This document shows positions 54,421 through 64,000 of a stretch of 64,000 nt of DNA, piece after piece. The DNA is from Cladopsammia gracilis (taxonomy: Eukaryota > Cnidaria > Anthozoa > Scleractinia > Dendrophylliidae). The DNA lies in the NCBI GenBank assembly GCA_022457155.1, contig JAJGOT010000466.1, forward strand, positions 310,001 to 374,000, given 5' to 3'. Position 1 is the stretch's first letter; each line of letters opens with the position of its first letter. Below the pieces are notes generated by a model. The model was not told where the DNA came from and made no database searches. It saw only the letters and a list, made by a program, of their open reading frames with translations. A program made the translations under genes and the position numbers.

Positions 54421-56322
54421 AAATGAAAACACTGGTCTTCGCTAGTATTCACGAAGCACCTACATGTAGAAACAATGAAAACAATTACATGTAGTATGGT
54501 GGCTTTGGCATGTGTTTGTTTATACTCCACTAGACTTTTGTCTTAACCGAATCCAAAAGAAAAGCACATGGGATTGTCTGCATGTCATAATACATGTAAT
54601 AGCACACTGTACAGTGTAGCTTGGGACTTGGCCCAGTCCTTCTTGTTCTACATGCATCAAAGGAAATCTGTGGGGAGAGCAGTAAAACTTCACATCATTG
54701 CTCCTGCCCCAACAGTACCGGCCAAGAATCGGACTGCATACATTGTATAAAATGCAATGTTGGCAAAAGGGTAAAATAGTAGGGAGTTAAATACCAATTG
54801 ATGTTGAATGTCATATTTATTGAAACTTAAGACTGTGTTTTATACCCTGTCCCCAGTCCACAGTCCATCCTTAAATTGACAAAAATTAGGGGTAGTCCAT
54901 CAGATTGTCCATGGACCCGGGTCCATGTTTTGTAAACGTCCTCAGTTCAGTGTATTTTTTAGTATGATTATAATACATGTACAGCTGTAGTTCACAAATG
55001 TCATATCAGATGGCTCTTTGTAAAGAGAAAGGCCCACCAGAAAAGAAGGCAATTTTAATTTGTCGCTGTACATGTTTGTTGATTGATCATGTAGCTGTTG
55101 CATCTTCACTTATTTTTTTTCTTTAGTCTGTGTGAGATACATGGAATGTTTGCTAATGAGGATAAAACAAAAATAGAATCAAGGATAGTTTTAAGCACAA
55201 CATAGGCTGTGCTCCAAATCTACATTATTGGTGCCAGCTTATAAGTTTTGTGAAAAGCTACATGTTTGTACACTTTCTGATCACCCAAGGTCAAAAGTGA
55301 TATGCTATGGGCCACTGTGTGTTGCCAGAGCACAGCCCAACAATGCAAATTTTGCCTTTGGGCAACCAGGAAATCTTTGTTTTTGCACCAAACTTATACT
55401 GTATGCTGAGCACCCCAGATTTCAAGTCCTTGGAGATTTTGGGCTCCCAACTATTTTTCTTTGAGCACAGCCTTGGTTGTCTAATACTTGTACAGGTATA
55501 CATGTATGTAGTCAAAGTTTATAGTTTTTGATCTAAATGGTGACTATTTCCTTTTTTTCTTAGAAAACTGAGTGACAAAACTACAGTACTAAAACACGCA
55601 GTAATGAAAAAGATGTACAGTGTACATGTAAAATTGTAGAATGGTCTGAGCCAGAGGTATGTGTATACTATCTTTCATCTTGCAGCAATGGAACTTGTTG
55701 ATTAATTTTATTTTGTCTAACCCCCAGCCCGATACATGTACACTGTACTGCAAGTTACAATGCATTGCATCGCCATTGGAATTCCTCTTGATTTCTAACA
55801 TTCCCATGCATGTAAGAGTGCATGTGGGCATCATAGACATCAATATTACTGTACATGTAACTTCTGCTTATGGACTCCACCTGTCTCTTTGAGGATAGAT
55901 TCTGTAGTCATGGTCTCAATAACACAAACTAGAGTAGACTTTAAACTATGCAGGAGTTGCGTGAATCTGTGTTGTGTTTATACATGTACAGGAGCATAAT
56001 TTGCACTGTTCTTGCATGTATAATTATGATAGACACATGAACATAAAGCAGTTGGTTTCAAATGAAACTGTGATAATCAATTGGTGGGGGAGTGAAACAA
56101 AATGTTAGTGTTATCAGCCTTGTTGATAAAGTGAATTGCCCAATATATGTATAAAAGGATTAAAAAGGTAATGTTTTTTAGTGCTAGTCCTCAAAACATC
56201 AGCCTTAATTTACTGTACATTGTGCGTATCAACAATTCAGTTGATCAAACTAATTTACACGTAAACAATAAAACAACTGACATTATTCTTCTAACATTTT
56301 TTTTTTTCTAATTACATAACAG
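54421..56322. other. Interior of the second CACTA-like element, no gene assigned
   Basis: Short splice-like boundaries occur (for example TTTTTTTCTTTAG near 55125 and TTTTTTTCTTAG at 55563) before frames of 20-25 codons. They are too short to call. Confidence 0.35.
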
Positions 56323-57174
56323 AATAACAGGGTACACTGTAGAAGAAGATACATGTACATTGTAGTGATGATTGCAGTGACACTGTGCATGACAACACGC
56401 AAGTAAGTATGTTGTTATGAATTAAGCCCTGAATAAAGAAATAAACAAACAAACAAACAAACACATGCACAAGCAACCATACTGATGAATAGTGTCAGAA
56501 CAAGATAAAAAATTGGTTTTGTTTTTTATCATTTCTATCCATGCTTTGTGGTTACTCGCGAAGTGCAGTGTTTAAGGTTCGAACGTAGTCTCACCTTCCC
56601 CCCTCCCTCCGCCTTCCTTTACTCACTACATTGTACATATTACCAGCAGGAACACTGGGAAACTAACACACTTTAAGAAAAGTGAAACAGGAAAACTCAT
56701 TTATAAATTTTCCAGAGCTTGAGCATTTGCACTGACTTGCTGATACATGTATTTGAAGTCCTGGGTCAATCCGTTTTTACTTCCCAAGTAGTTCAAGTGT
56801 TTACTTTACCCTTGCAGTGCCTCGTTGCACATTAGGAGTAAATGAGTACTGCCACATTACCAGACAACATGCAGAGTCTTATTTGTGATAACGGCATTCC
56901 AACCAGAGGAGTAACAGCGTATTTAGAGTTTGCAGAATTCCTCTGGCTTTTGTTTCAATTCATTATTTTTGTGATATGATGCTCTGTTTTCTTAACTTAT
57001 GATAACCAATATGTTATGACTCCCTGTACACAGATTAATTCCTTGTGAAAACACTTACCCTACATGTATACTGTCAGTCAAAAATGTTATTTTTCTGGTT
57101 CATAATTTATAGATTGAGGACAGAACCAAGGATAACAAACAACCTGATGCTGTTGAAACAGAATCTAGTATAAA
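56323..57174 (+). other. Two candidate short exons (56323-56402 and 57113-57174)
   Basis: Each is flanked by AG and GTAAGT. The first reads NNRVHCRRRYMYIVVMIAVT; the second, in its best frame, IEDRTKDNKQPDAVETESSI. Their phases do not join in those frames, so they may be unrelated or non-coding. The second is duplicated in the inverted arm at about 61264-61326. Confidence 0.25.
56443..56464. repeat. (AAAC)n microsatellite
   Basis: AAACAAACAAAC tract of about five units. Confidence 0.85.
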
Positions 57175-58158
57175 GTAAGTTGACACATTTATAATGGGAT
57201 TGATATTTGTGGTGGTTAGATACAGGAAATTCAACATCACTTTGATGAGTTTGTTGAATAAGCTGATTTATTTTATTGCAAGGTTACCCGTTACTAGGCA
57301 GGGTTGACAACATTGATTAGGAGAAAGGGCAGGTTGTGAAGCAAGAGGCTCTTCAAGGCTGTGGTCTGAGAAAGATTGCAGGAAACTGAAAGCTCTGAAC
57401 CTGTAAAAAACTAGGGTGCCCAGCATTATGAGTTTTATGCAAAAACTTAGATTTACTAGTTGACTCAGGGCAAAAGTTAAGTTACCAGGAAACACCAGGC
57501 ACTGCTAGAGTAAAGCCTTGTTCTTGTATATCACAAAACCTTAAGTTTTCGACCTACCGTGTGTACAGAAACTAGTTGGTTTGATGGAGTTCTCAAACTC
57601 ATTGTTTAAAATAATTATATTAAAAAAATACATCCTGACTTGCATTATTTTGTTTCTTTTCAGATTTCAGCATCCTATGTATCAGTTACTGCATTGTTTT
57701 TCTGAAGGCCAAGAAACTTAGTGATGTAAAGTAATAAATTTCAAAAAGGAGCTGACCAAATTTGGGCATGACGTTTCCAAAAAAGTCAAACATAATTATT
57801 CCAAAGAAGCTTTAGTCATAAAGTATAAAAGATTACATTGAAAATTTATATGTCAAATACAATCTACATATGGAAACATTATTGAAAGGAAGTTTATAAT
57901 ATATGTTAGGCCAAGGCAAACATTAATGTTACAGTTTATTACATGTGATTATTTATTTATAATACAACCCAGATAAGTAAATATTAAGTGATATATTAAA
58001 AAATGCTTTACAGTATTGTAGTGCTATTTTCATGAAAGTACAATTGATGAATTTAATGTCTTATTAATTTTTTTTATGAAGTATTTCCCATGTATCAGAC
58101 CATTATGTGTGTTGTATATTAGGTTTTATTTGACAGCATTTAGGTTTTATTTATCAGA
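56526..58158. repeat. Left arm of a 1.63-kb inverted repeat
   Basis: Matches 60280-61913 in reverse complement over its whole length. I noticed one clear substitution (at about 57328 versus 61110) and one likely A/T-run length difference. Arms this similar indicate a very recent duplication or an assembly fold-back. Confidence 0.9.
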
Positions 58159-58762
58159 ATTTTTATACATTTTAATTAAATTATAGAGATCTACATGACT
58201 GTGGAGAACAAAATAATTATTATTATAGAGAATTATTAGATTTACCTTCTAAAACAATCATTATTTGGAGTTGTAGATAAGATTTGTATGCAGTTTTTCT
58301 CCCTGAGATTGTCTATGATTGGTTTCTTTGGGCATACCACTTTTAGAGGAAATATATAGCTTATATCAAGATTTAACAGATTGAAATATATGTTATGAAC
58401 ACCTTCATGTAACTTTGTTGAAATTTGATTGTGCTGTATAATGAGACTTGAGCTACATGTATGTCACACACTGGGCACCTGTTAGATACCATTTTGAAAC
58501 ATAAGCATAGCAGGGAATTATGGGTATGTAAAGCAGTGGATTGAGGGTCAAGTGCTTCTAAGCAACGAAATATGCTTTTGCACAGAGAGCCAGTGCTCAC
58601 TTAAGTGCCCGATAATTAATTCTCAGACACCAAGTGTGAACTGAGCCTTACTGAAGACCTTTTAATTTCACTCAATACAATGTACCACTCTGGTGTTTAA
58701 AATCATACATTTTAAAACAGTTGCATTCCGCTGCCATTAGTTTTATTTGAACTTCAGAGTTA

Positions 58763-58933
58763 GGGCCTGGTCGCACTACAGTCAAAAACAAAAATCCGCC
58801 CGTGCAAAATGACATACAATGTAAAAACAGAAACATTTCACAAAAAAGCATGTCCCACAGGAGCGGTTTCTTTTGTTTTCCTCTATTTTTGCGTAGGCGG
58901 ATTTTCGTTTTTGACTGTAGTGCAACCAGGCCC
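58763..58933. mobile_element. PIF/Harbinger-type MITE, 171 bp
   Basis: Inverted ends GGGCCTGGTCGCACTACAGT and (reverse-complemented) GGGCCTGGTTGCACTACAGT. TTA lies outside both (58760-58762, 58934-58936). TTA duplication and a GGG start are typical of PIF/Harbinger elements. Confidence 0.85.
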
Positions 58934-59053
58934 TTATTAGAGTGATTTTACTTCATCTGTGAAATAGTTAGTAGAATAGTACGCACTATTAGACTATAAT
59001 TCCATTGTTTCCTTTTGTTAACTTGGACTATCACACACTAATTGTTAGATAGT

Positions 59054-59436
59054 GGCCGTGTTTTCACGAGCGATTTTTCAAGTCGCTAAGCGAGTGACAG
59101 TCGGAAATCTCTTGAAAACAGTTGCTTGTCCAACTCGCTTAAAGTTAAGCAGGTCGGCGAACTACAATAGAATTCTCATTAAATTTAAGCCACCAAACCA
59201 GGTCGCTTAAGCTTGTCGGCAATTAAACAACAAAGAAGGGCATTGTATTGTCGTTCTTTTGTGTTCTAATTTTCTATTGCTTTAACAAAAGAAAATATAT
59301 CGCGCATGGTATAAGAAAAATGAATAAAGTTCTGTCCGTGAAAACACATAAATTTTTTAAGCTGCTTAACGCGGTCAGTAAACAAATCACCTACAGGAAT
59401 GTTAAGCGAGAAAAACCGCCTCGTGAAAACACAGCC
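59054..59436. mobile_element. MITE with GGCYGTGTTTTCACGAG ends, 383 bp
   Basis: Inverted ends GGCCGTGTTTTCACGAG and GGCTGTGTTTTCACGAG. AGT lies on both sides (59051-59053 and 59437-59439), a 3-bp duplication. A 69-codon frame inside is a chance frame. Confidence 0.78.
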
Positions 59437-59569
59437 AGTGTTTCACAGATGGAGTAAAATCACTCTAAACAAAAGGCAGTAAAGTTGTTCAATCCTTTTG
59501 TTTAACTGTAGCAACATTTTTCTCCCTACAGCTAGATTTTATTGAGTAATGTAGACATTTTGCAAGAAT

Positions 59570-60221
59570 TTATATTTACAATAAAATTTTAGAAATTTAC
59601 AGACATTATATGAACTTCTCTGAGACATTTGTGTGGTTTATTTGTGGACATTTAACTAACATTTTATGCAATGTTTCGTTTACTTTTTACAGATATTTTA
59701 GTGAGATTTTATGCTATGCGTGTTTCACGCGTTCCTTTTATACATGCTGATTTTACAGAGAAAATGTGGACATTTTGCATAGATTTAGTGCAATAAAATA
59801 CATACATTTTACAAGCATTGTATGTACTTTTCTGTGACATTTTGTGTAGTTTTTTTGTGTACATTTTGCAAACATTTCATTAAGTTTTTTTTACTCACTT
59901 TTTACAGAGATAATAAGGAGATTTTATACTTACTGGTTTACAGAGATTTTTTTCTCGTGCCATTTGTACAGAGAAAGTAGAAAGATTATACAGAGATTTG
60001 TTGTTTGTAACATAAAATCTCTGTAAATTTTACACAAAATTTACAAGAAAAACATCAAGATTTCATACATATTTTATGCGATCTAAGCGCAGAAAATGTG
60101 CTGTAATTTACAGACTTTTTACGAAGTTACAAAATCTCTGGGAATGTGCACGTTTACAGAGTTCGTAATTTACAAAGGAAATGTAGACATTTTACTGAGA
60201 TTTAACTAACTTTAGTGAAGT
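59570..60221. repeat. Right subterminal repeats of the second CACTA-like element
   Basis: Dense, irregular TTTACAGA/TCTGTAAA and ATTTTGCA words, the counterpart of the left zone at 49735-50865. Confidence 0.65.
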
Positions 60222-60273
60222 CTGTAAGTGGTTCAAGTTTTCCAGTGCACTGGAAAACTTGAACCACTTACAG
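60222..60273. repeat. Perfect 52-bp palindrome at the element's right end
   Basis: Arms of 26 bp with no spacer, centred at 60247/60248. The left arm is the element terminus ending CAGTG; the right arm starts CACTGGAAAACTTGAACCAC, so two termini stand head to head. Confidence 0.95.
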
Positions 60274-60279
60274 AACCAC

Positions 60280-61913
60280 TCTGATAAATAAAACCTAAAT
60301 GCTGTCAAATAAAACCTAATATACAACACACATAATGGTCTGATACATGGGAAATACTTCATAAAAAAAAATTAATAAGACATTAAATTCATCAATTGTA
60401 CTTTCATGAAAATAGCACTACAATACTGTAAAGCATTTTTTAATATATCACTTAATATTTACTTATCTGGGTTGTATTATAAATAAATAATCACATGTAA
60501 TAAACTGTAACATTAATGTTTGCCTTGGCCTAACATATATTATAAACTTCCTTTCAATAATGTTTCCATATGTAGATTGTATTTGACATATAAATTTTCA
60601 ATGTAATCTTTTATACTTTATGACTAAAGCTTCTTTGGAATAATTATGTTTGACTTTTTTGGAAACGTCATGCCCAAATTTGGTCAGCTCCTTTTTGAAA
60701 TTTATTACTTTACATCACTAAGTTTCTTGGCCTTCAGAAAAACAATGCAGTAACTGATACATAGGATGCTGAAATCTGAAAAGAAACAAAATAATGCAAG
60801 TCAGGATGTATTTTTTTTATATAATTATTTTAAACAATGAGTTTGAGAACTCCATCAAACCAACTAGTTTCTGTACACACGGTAGGTCGAAAACTTAAGG
60901 TTTTGTGATATACAAGAACAAGGCTTTACTCTAGCAGTGCCTGGTGTTTCCTGGTAACTTAACTTTTGCCCTGAGTCAACTAGTAAATCTAAGTTTTTGC
61001 ATAAAACTCATAATGCTGGGCACCCTAGTTTTTTACAGGTTCAGAGCTTTCAGTTTCCTGCAATCTTTCTCAGACCACAGCCTTGAAGAGCCTCTTGCTT
61101 CACAACCTGCCTTTTCTCCTAATCAATGTTGTCAACCCTGCCTAGTAACGGGTAACCTTGCAATAAAATAAATCAGCTTATTCAACAAACTCATCAAAGT
61201 GATGTTGAATTTCCTGTATCTAACCACCACAAATATCAATCCCATTATAAATGTGTCAACTTACTTTATACTAGATTCTGTTTCAACAGCATCAGGTTGT
61301 TTGTTATCCTTGGTTCTGTCCTCAATCTATAAATTATGAACCAGAAAAATAACATTTTTGACTGACAGTATACATGTAGGGTAAGTGTTTTCACAAGGAA
61401 TTAATCTGTGTACAGGGAGTCATAACATATTGGTTATCATAAGTTAAGAAAACAGAGCATCATATCACAAAAATAATGAATTGAAACAAAAGCCAGAGGA
61501 ATTCTGCAAACTCTAAATACGCTGTTACTCCTCTGGTTGGAATGCCGTTATCACAAATAAGACTCTGCATGTTGTCTGGTAATGTGGCAGTACTCATTTA
61601 CTCCTAATGTGCAACGAGGCACTGCAAGGGTAAAGTAAACACTTGAACTACTTGGGAAGTAAAAACGGATTGACCCAGGACTTCAAATACATGTATCAGC
61701 AAGTCAGTGCAAATGCTCAAGCTCTGGAAAATTTATAAATGAGTTTTCCTGTTTCACTTTTCTTAAAGTGTGTTAGTTTCCCAGTGTTCCTGCTGGTAAT
61801 ATGTACAATGTAGTGAGTAAAGGAAGGCGGAGGGAGGGGGGAAGGTGAGACTACGTTCGAACCTTAAACACTGCACTTCGCGAGTAACCACAAAGCATGG
61901 ATAGAAATGATAA
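60280..61913. repeat. Right arm of the 1.63-kb inverted repeat
   Basis: Inverted copy of 56526-58158. It starts 6 bp after the terminal palindrome and runs into an inverted copy of dispersed segment A. Confidence 0.9.
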
Positions 61914-61934
61914 CGGCGGAGGGCGGCGTCGGGC

Positions 61935-62045
61935 ACACGCGCGCCCGCGAAACATTCCGCTAGCCATGACCATGAAAAATGAAGAGCATCGGTTCTATGA
62001 GTATGGAGCTGCGCAGCCAGGCCTTCGGCCTGGCAAGTGCTCCGC
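61935..62045. repeat. Dispersed repeat segment A, copy 2
   Basis: Inverted relative to 46500-46650: ATTCCGCTAGCCATGACCAT and CCAGGCCTTCGGCCTGG are shared. Directly precedes segment B copy 2. Confidence 0.75.
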
Positions 62046-62082
62046 TATAATTTTAACTTTTTACGCTTTTAAATCATACTTG

Positions 62083-62815
62083 TTACTCGTGGCGAAGCAC
62101 ACGAGTTATAAATCCGGCGTTGACTTTTCTTGTTTTTTTTCGTGTCACATTAGCGCATGCAAATTTATGCACGCATATTTAAGTCTATATAGACGACTAT
62201 ATGGCTTTCGGCCATGAAATACATACCGTAAAATCTCTCCATTGTGTACTCGAGAAGCAAGATAAAGAACTACTGCGTACAACTGCACACTTTCAAGACA
62301 ATTCAAGGCGTTCATGGATAAATAGGACCGTTTGATATTGTGTTCGCTTTTTATTCCTGTGGGATTTTTGCTCTGGCAAGTTGTGTGTTTTATATATTAA
62401 ACTTGCCATTTGCTTAGCGATCGAGCTCCGGGTCGAGCTTAAGTGTCAGCTACTGAATCTAGTGAATGCAGTGTAGTCTTACTTTTAAACCCGTGTATAC
62501 GTGAAAGCATGATGAACAGGTTATCGGCAAGGGTGTTTAAATAAAATTCATTCTCTCACTCACTCACTCACTCACTCACTCGCTCCTTCCATCAGCTGTA
62601 AACTTAGTGAGCAAATGCTTTGTTACGAACACGTTTCGTAACAGGAATTCAACGTGAATCCAACGATAACAATAATTAATTTGATGTAAACGAATATAGA
62701 CAACAATAAGCTTACAGATGTTTCGCATTTGGAGTTTTTAGTGCAACATTTAAATCGATCTAAAAGGATTTTGCAACCTAAACACGCGTTCTGATGCGTA
62801 TCTAGCTTAAAACAA
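62083..62815. repeat. Dispersed repeat segment B, copy 2
   Basis: Direct repeat of 48717-49443 with small indels, for example an extra stretch at 62397-62415, and its own ACTC tract at 62553-62583. Confidence 0.85.
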
Positions 62816-64000
62816 GAGGCTAAACATAGCCTATACTCATGCGCATGAGACTCTAAGACGAGTTTATTGAAGCTACCAATTTTTCTGTAGTCGCTTTGAA
62901 TATTTAATTTATTGATTCCTGATCAAACCCACACTAGTGTAATACTTCCCAAACGTTAACCGTGAATTATTTCTATTACATTGGGTTATTCCAGAAAGAA
63001 TCCATCCCCCCCCCACCGACGGATGGCAAGATTGTTTGACCCCTTCCCCCCTCCCCTCCCCCCCTCCCGCCTGGATTTCCAAGCCAAGAGACCCCTTCTC
63101 CTGCCCGGATTTCCAATAATTTTTGTGGAAGCCCTAAATTTACAGGTAATGATGGTGATGAGTGCTATAAATTGGTGAAACATTTTAATAAAAATAAATA
63201 TTGCGTGAAACATCATGAATCATGACACTCCCCCCCCCCCCCGTTTGATTTCAAGACCAAATCGAAATGAAATTTTTCTATAAAGCTAGTCCTTTAAATA
63301 ACTGCTTTGATTTTGCCATGTACTAGTTTTTTCCAAGCTTCACAGTTTTTCAAAGTGTTGTCGCAAATACACTTCTTTCATATATGCAAATTTCGTGTGG
63401 AATGTAATTCGATCGCGTGCTGCTTTCACATGATCATGAATCCAAAATATTTGTTCTAAAGGTCCAAACTTTTTAATGAAACTCATATTTCCTTGAATGA
63501 AAATGTTTTTTCCTTGAACAAAAGAGTTAAACGCTTATCAGAATTCAGTGATTTTCTGCTTCCGGAAGGCTTGGCGATTTATTTATCCTGAATGCAGTGC
63601 GCAGCGCTGGCGTCTGCGAATTATACTATAAACATCACAAAATAATATTTAAATTCAGCAACCTGCTATATTATATCTAGTGTTTTCTAAAATTTCCGAC
63701 TTTGCTTGTGTATATAGAATGCCATTCTTATCCGTAAAGATGATTCGCATAATGTTTTCGCGAATCAAAAAATCTTGAAAGCAAACTTTATTTCAGAAAG
63801 CGCTATTTAATTAACTTAATTATATTTAAATACTAGCGTTCCTTTACCGTGATTATTGACTTCACGAAGAAAACATTCGAACAAGTTTGCGTCTAATGTT
63901 TCCCAAACCGTGACTGCATTCTGTTACATTTGAAAAGACTACTTTTAAAAGCAATAAAATCAGTAAACGACCGGGTTATTTTTCAATTTTAGTAATTCTC
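62816..64000. other. Non-coding, C-rich tracts
   Basis: Pyrimidine-rich sequence at 63005-63070 and a 14-base C tract at 63228-63241. TGGGTTATTCCAGAAAG at 62982 resembles a MITE end, but no partner was found. No gene recognised. Confidence 0.45.

Larger units (their letters stand above)
49722..60247. mobile_element. Second CACTA-like element, ~10.5 kb
   Basis: The left end CACCGGAAAATTTGGACCAT(TTACAG) and right end (reverse-complemented) CACTGGAAAACTTGAACCAC(TTACAG) are inverted repeats differing mostly by transitions. Both subterminal zones are crowded with TCTGTAAATT/TTTACAGA words, including the 35-bp minisatellite at 50585. No matching TSD is seen: TAC lies at the left but the right end abuts its own inverted copy. 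The interior contains LINE, Penelope and MITE insertions. No intact transposase. Confidence 0.55.

Noticed and set aside
57268..57495. 75-codon frame found twice (also 60944-61171)
   Set aside because: The apparent conservation is explained by the inverted duplication, not by selection.

Overview
This looks like nuclear DNA of a cnidarian, most likely a stony coral. It is AT-rich and intron-bearing, with no bacterial gene organisation. It carries a tetratricopeptide (TPR)-CHAT gene of the type expanded in corals, and is otherwise dominated by eukaryotic transposons of many superfamilies. No rRNA, CRISPR array or convincing functional tRNA gene is visible. Family assignments come from recognition by eye; no database was consulted.

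Layout. 1-9.7 kb: a foldback repeat, then an 8,985-bp element (683-9667) with CACTG termini, a 3-bp TCA duplication and iterated subterminal repeats. It resembles EnSpm/CACTA elements and holds a 211-bp satellite and a decayed minus-strand multi-exon gene. 9.9-12 kb: a TTAA-flanked element and decayed non-LTR retrotransposon pieces. 13.7-15.1 kb: two copies of a promoter-plus-first-exon segment. 15.25-20.25 kb: a 5'-truncated L1/Tx1-like LINE with ORF1-like and endonuclease/reverse-transcriptase ORFs. 22.4-26.3 kb: the only host-type gene, a TPR-CHAT gene with about sixteen 40-residue repeats, broken by four apparent frameshifts and one nonsense codon.

27.6-40.9 kb is the most interesting part. 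CAC-terminated elements with 3-bp duplications carry a spliced, minus-strand gene for an unfamiliar, probable DDE-type transposase (exons at 40381-40226, 33340-33284 and 33201-31006, all phase 0). A 206-residue gene of unknown function is read convergently from the other end. Intron 1 of the transposase gene contains nested insertions, each with its own target-site duplication: an 8-bp-TSD element (33632-40053), a deletion derivative of the parent family (33849-39242, TSD GTT), a Mutator-like element (33908-38609, TSD TGACGGGCC) and a pogo/Tigger-like element (37500-38297, TSD TA).

40.9-49.6 kb: mostly non-coding, with a LINE 3' end, two tRNA-derived SINE-like copies and a dispersed repeat. 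49.7-60.2 kb: a second CACTA-like element with a 35-bp minisatellite, Penelope-like and LINE fragments and MITEs. Its right end is a perfect 52-bp palindrome followed by an almost exact inverted copy (1.63 kb) of its own interior. 62-64 kb: a second copy of the 48.7-kb dispersed repeat, then unremarkable sequence.

Several independent genes are broken by single-base indels, some in homopolymers, so some apparent pseudogenes may reflect assembly error.
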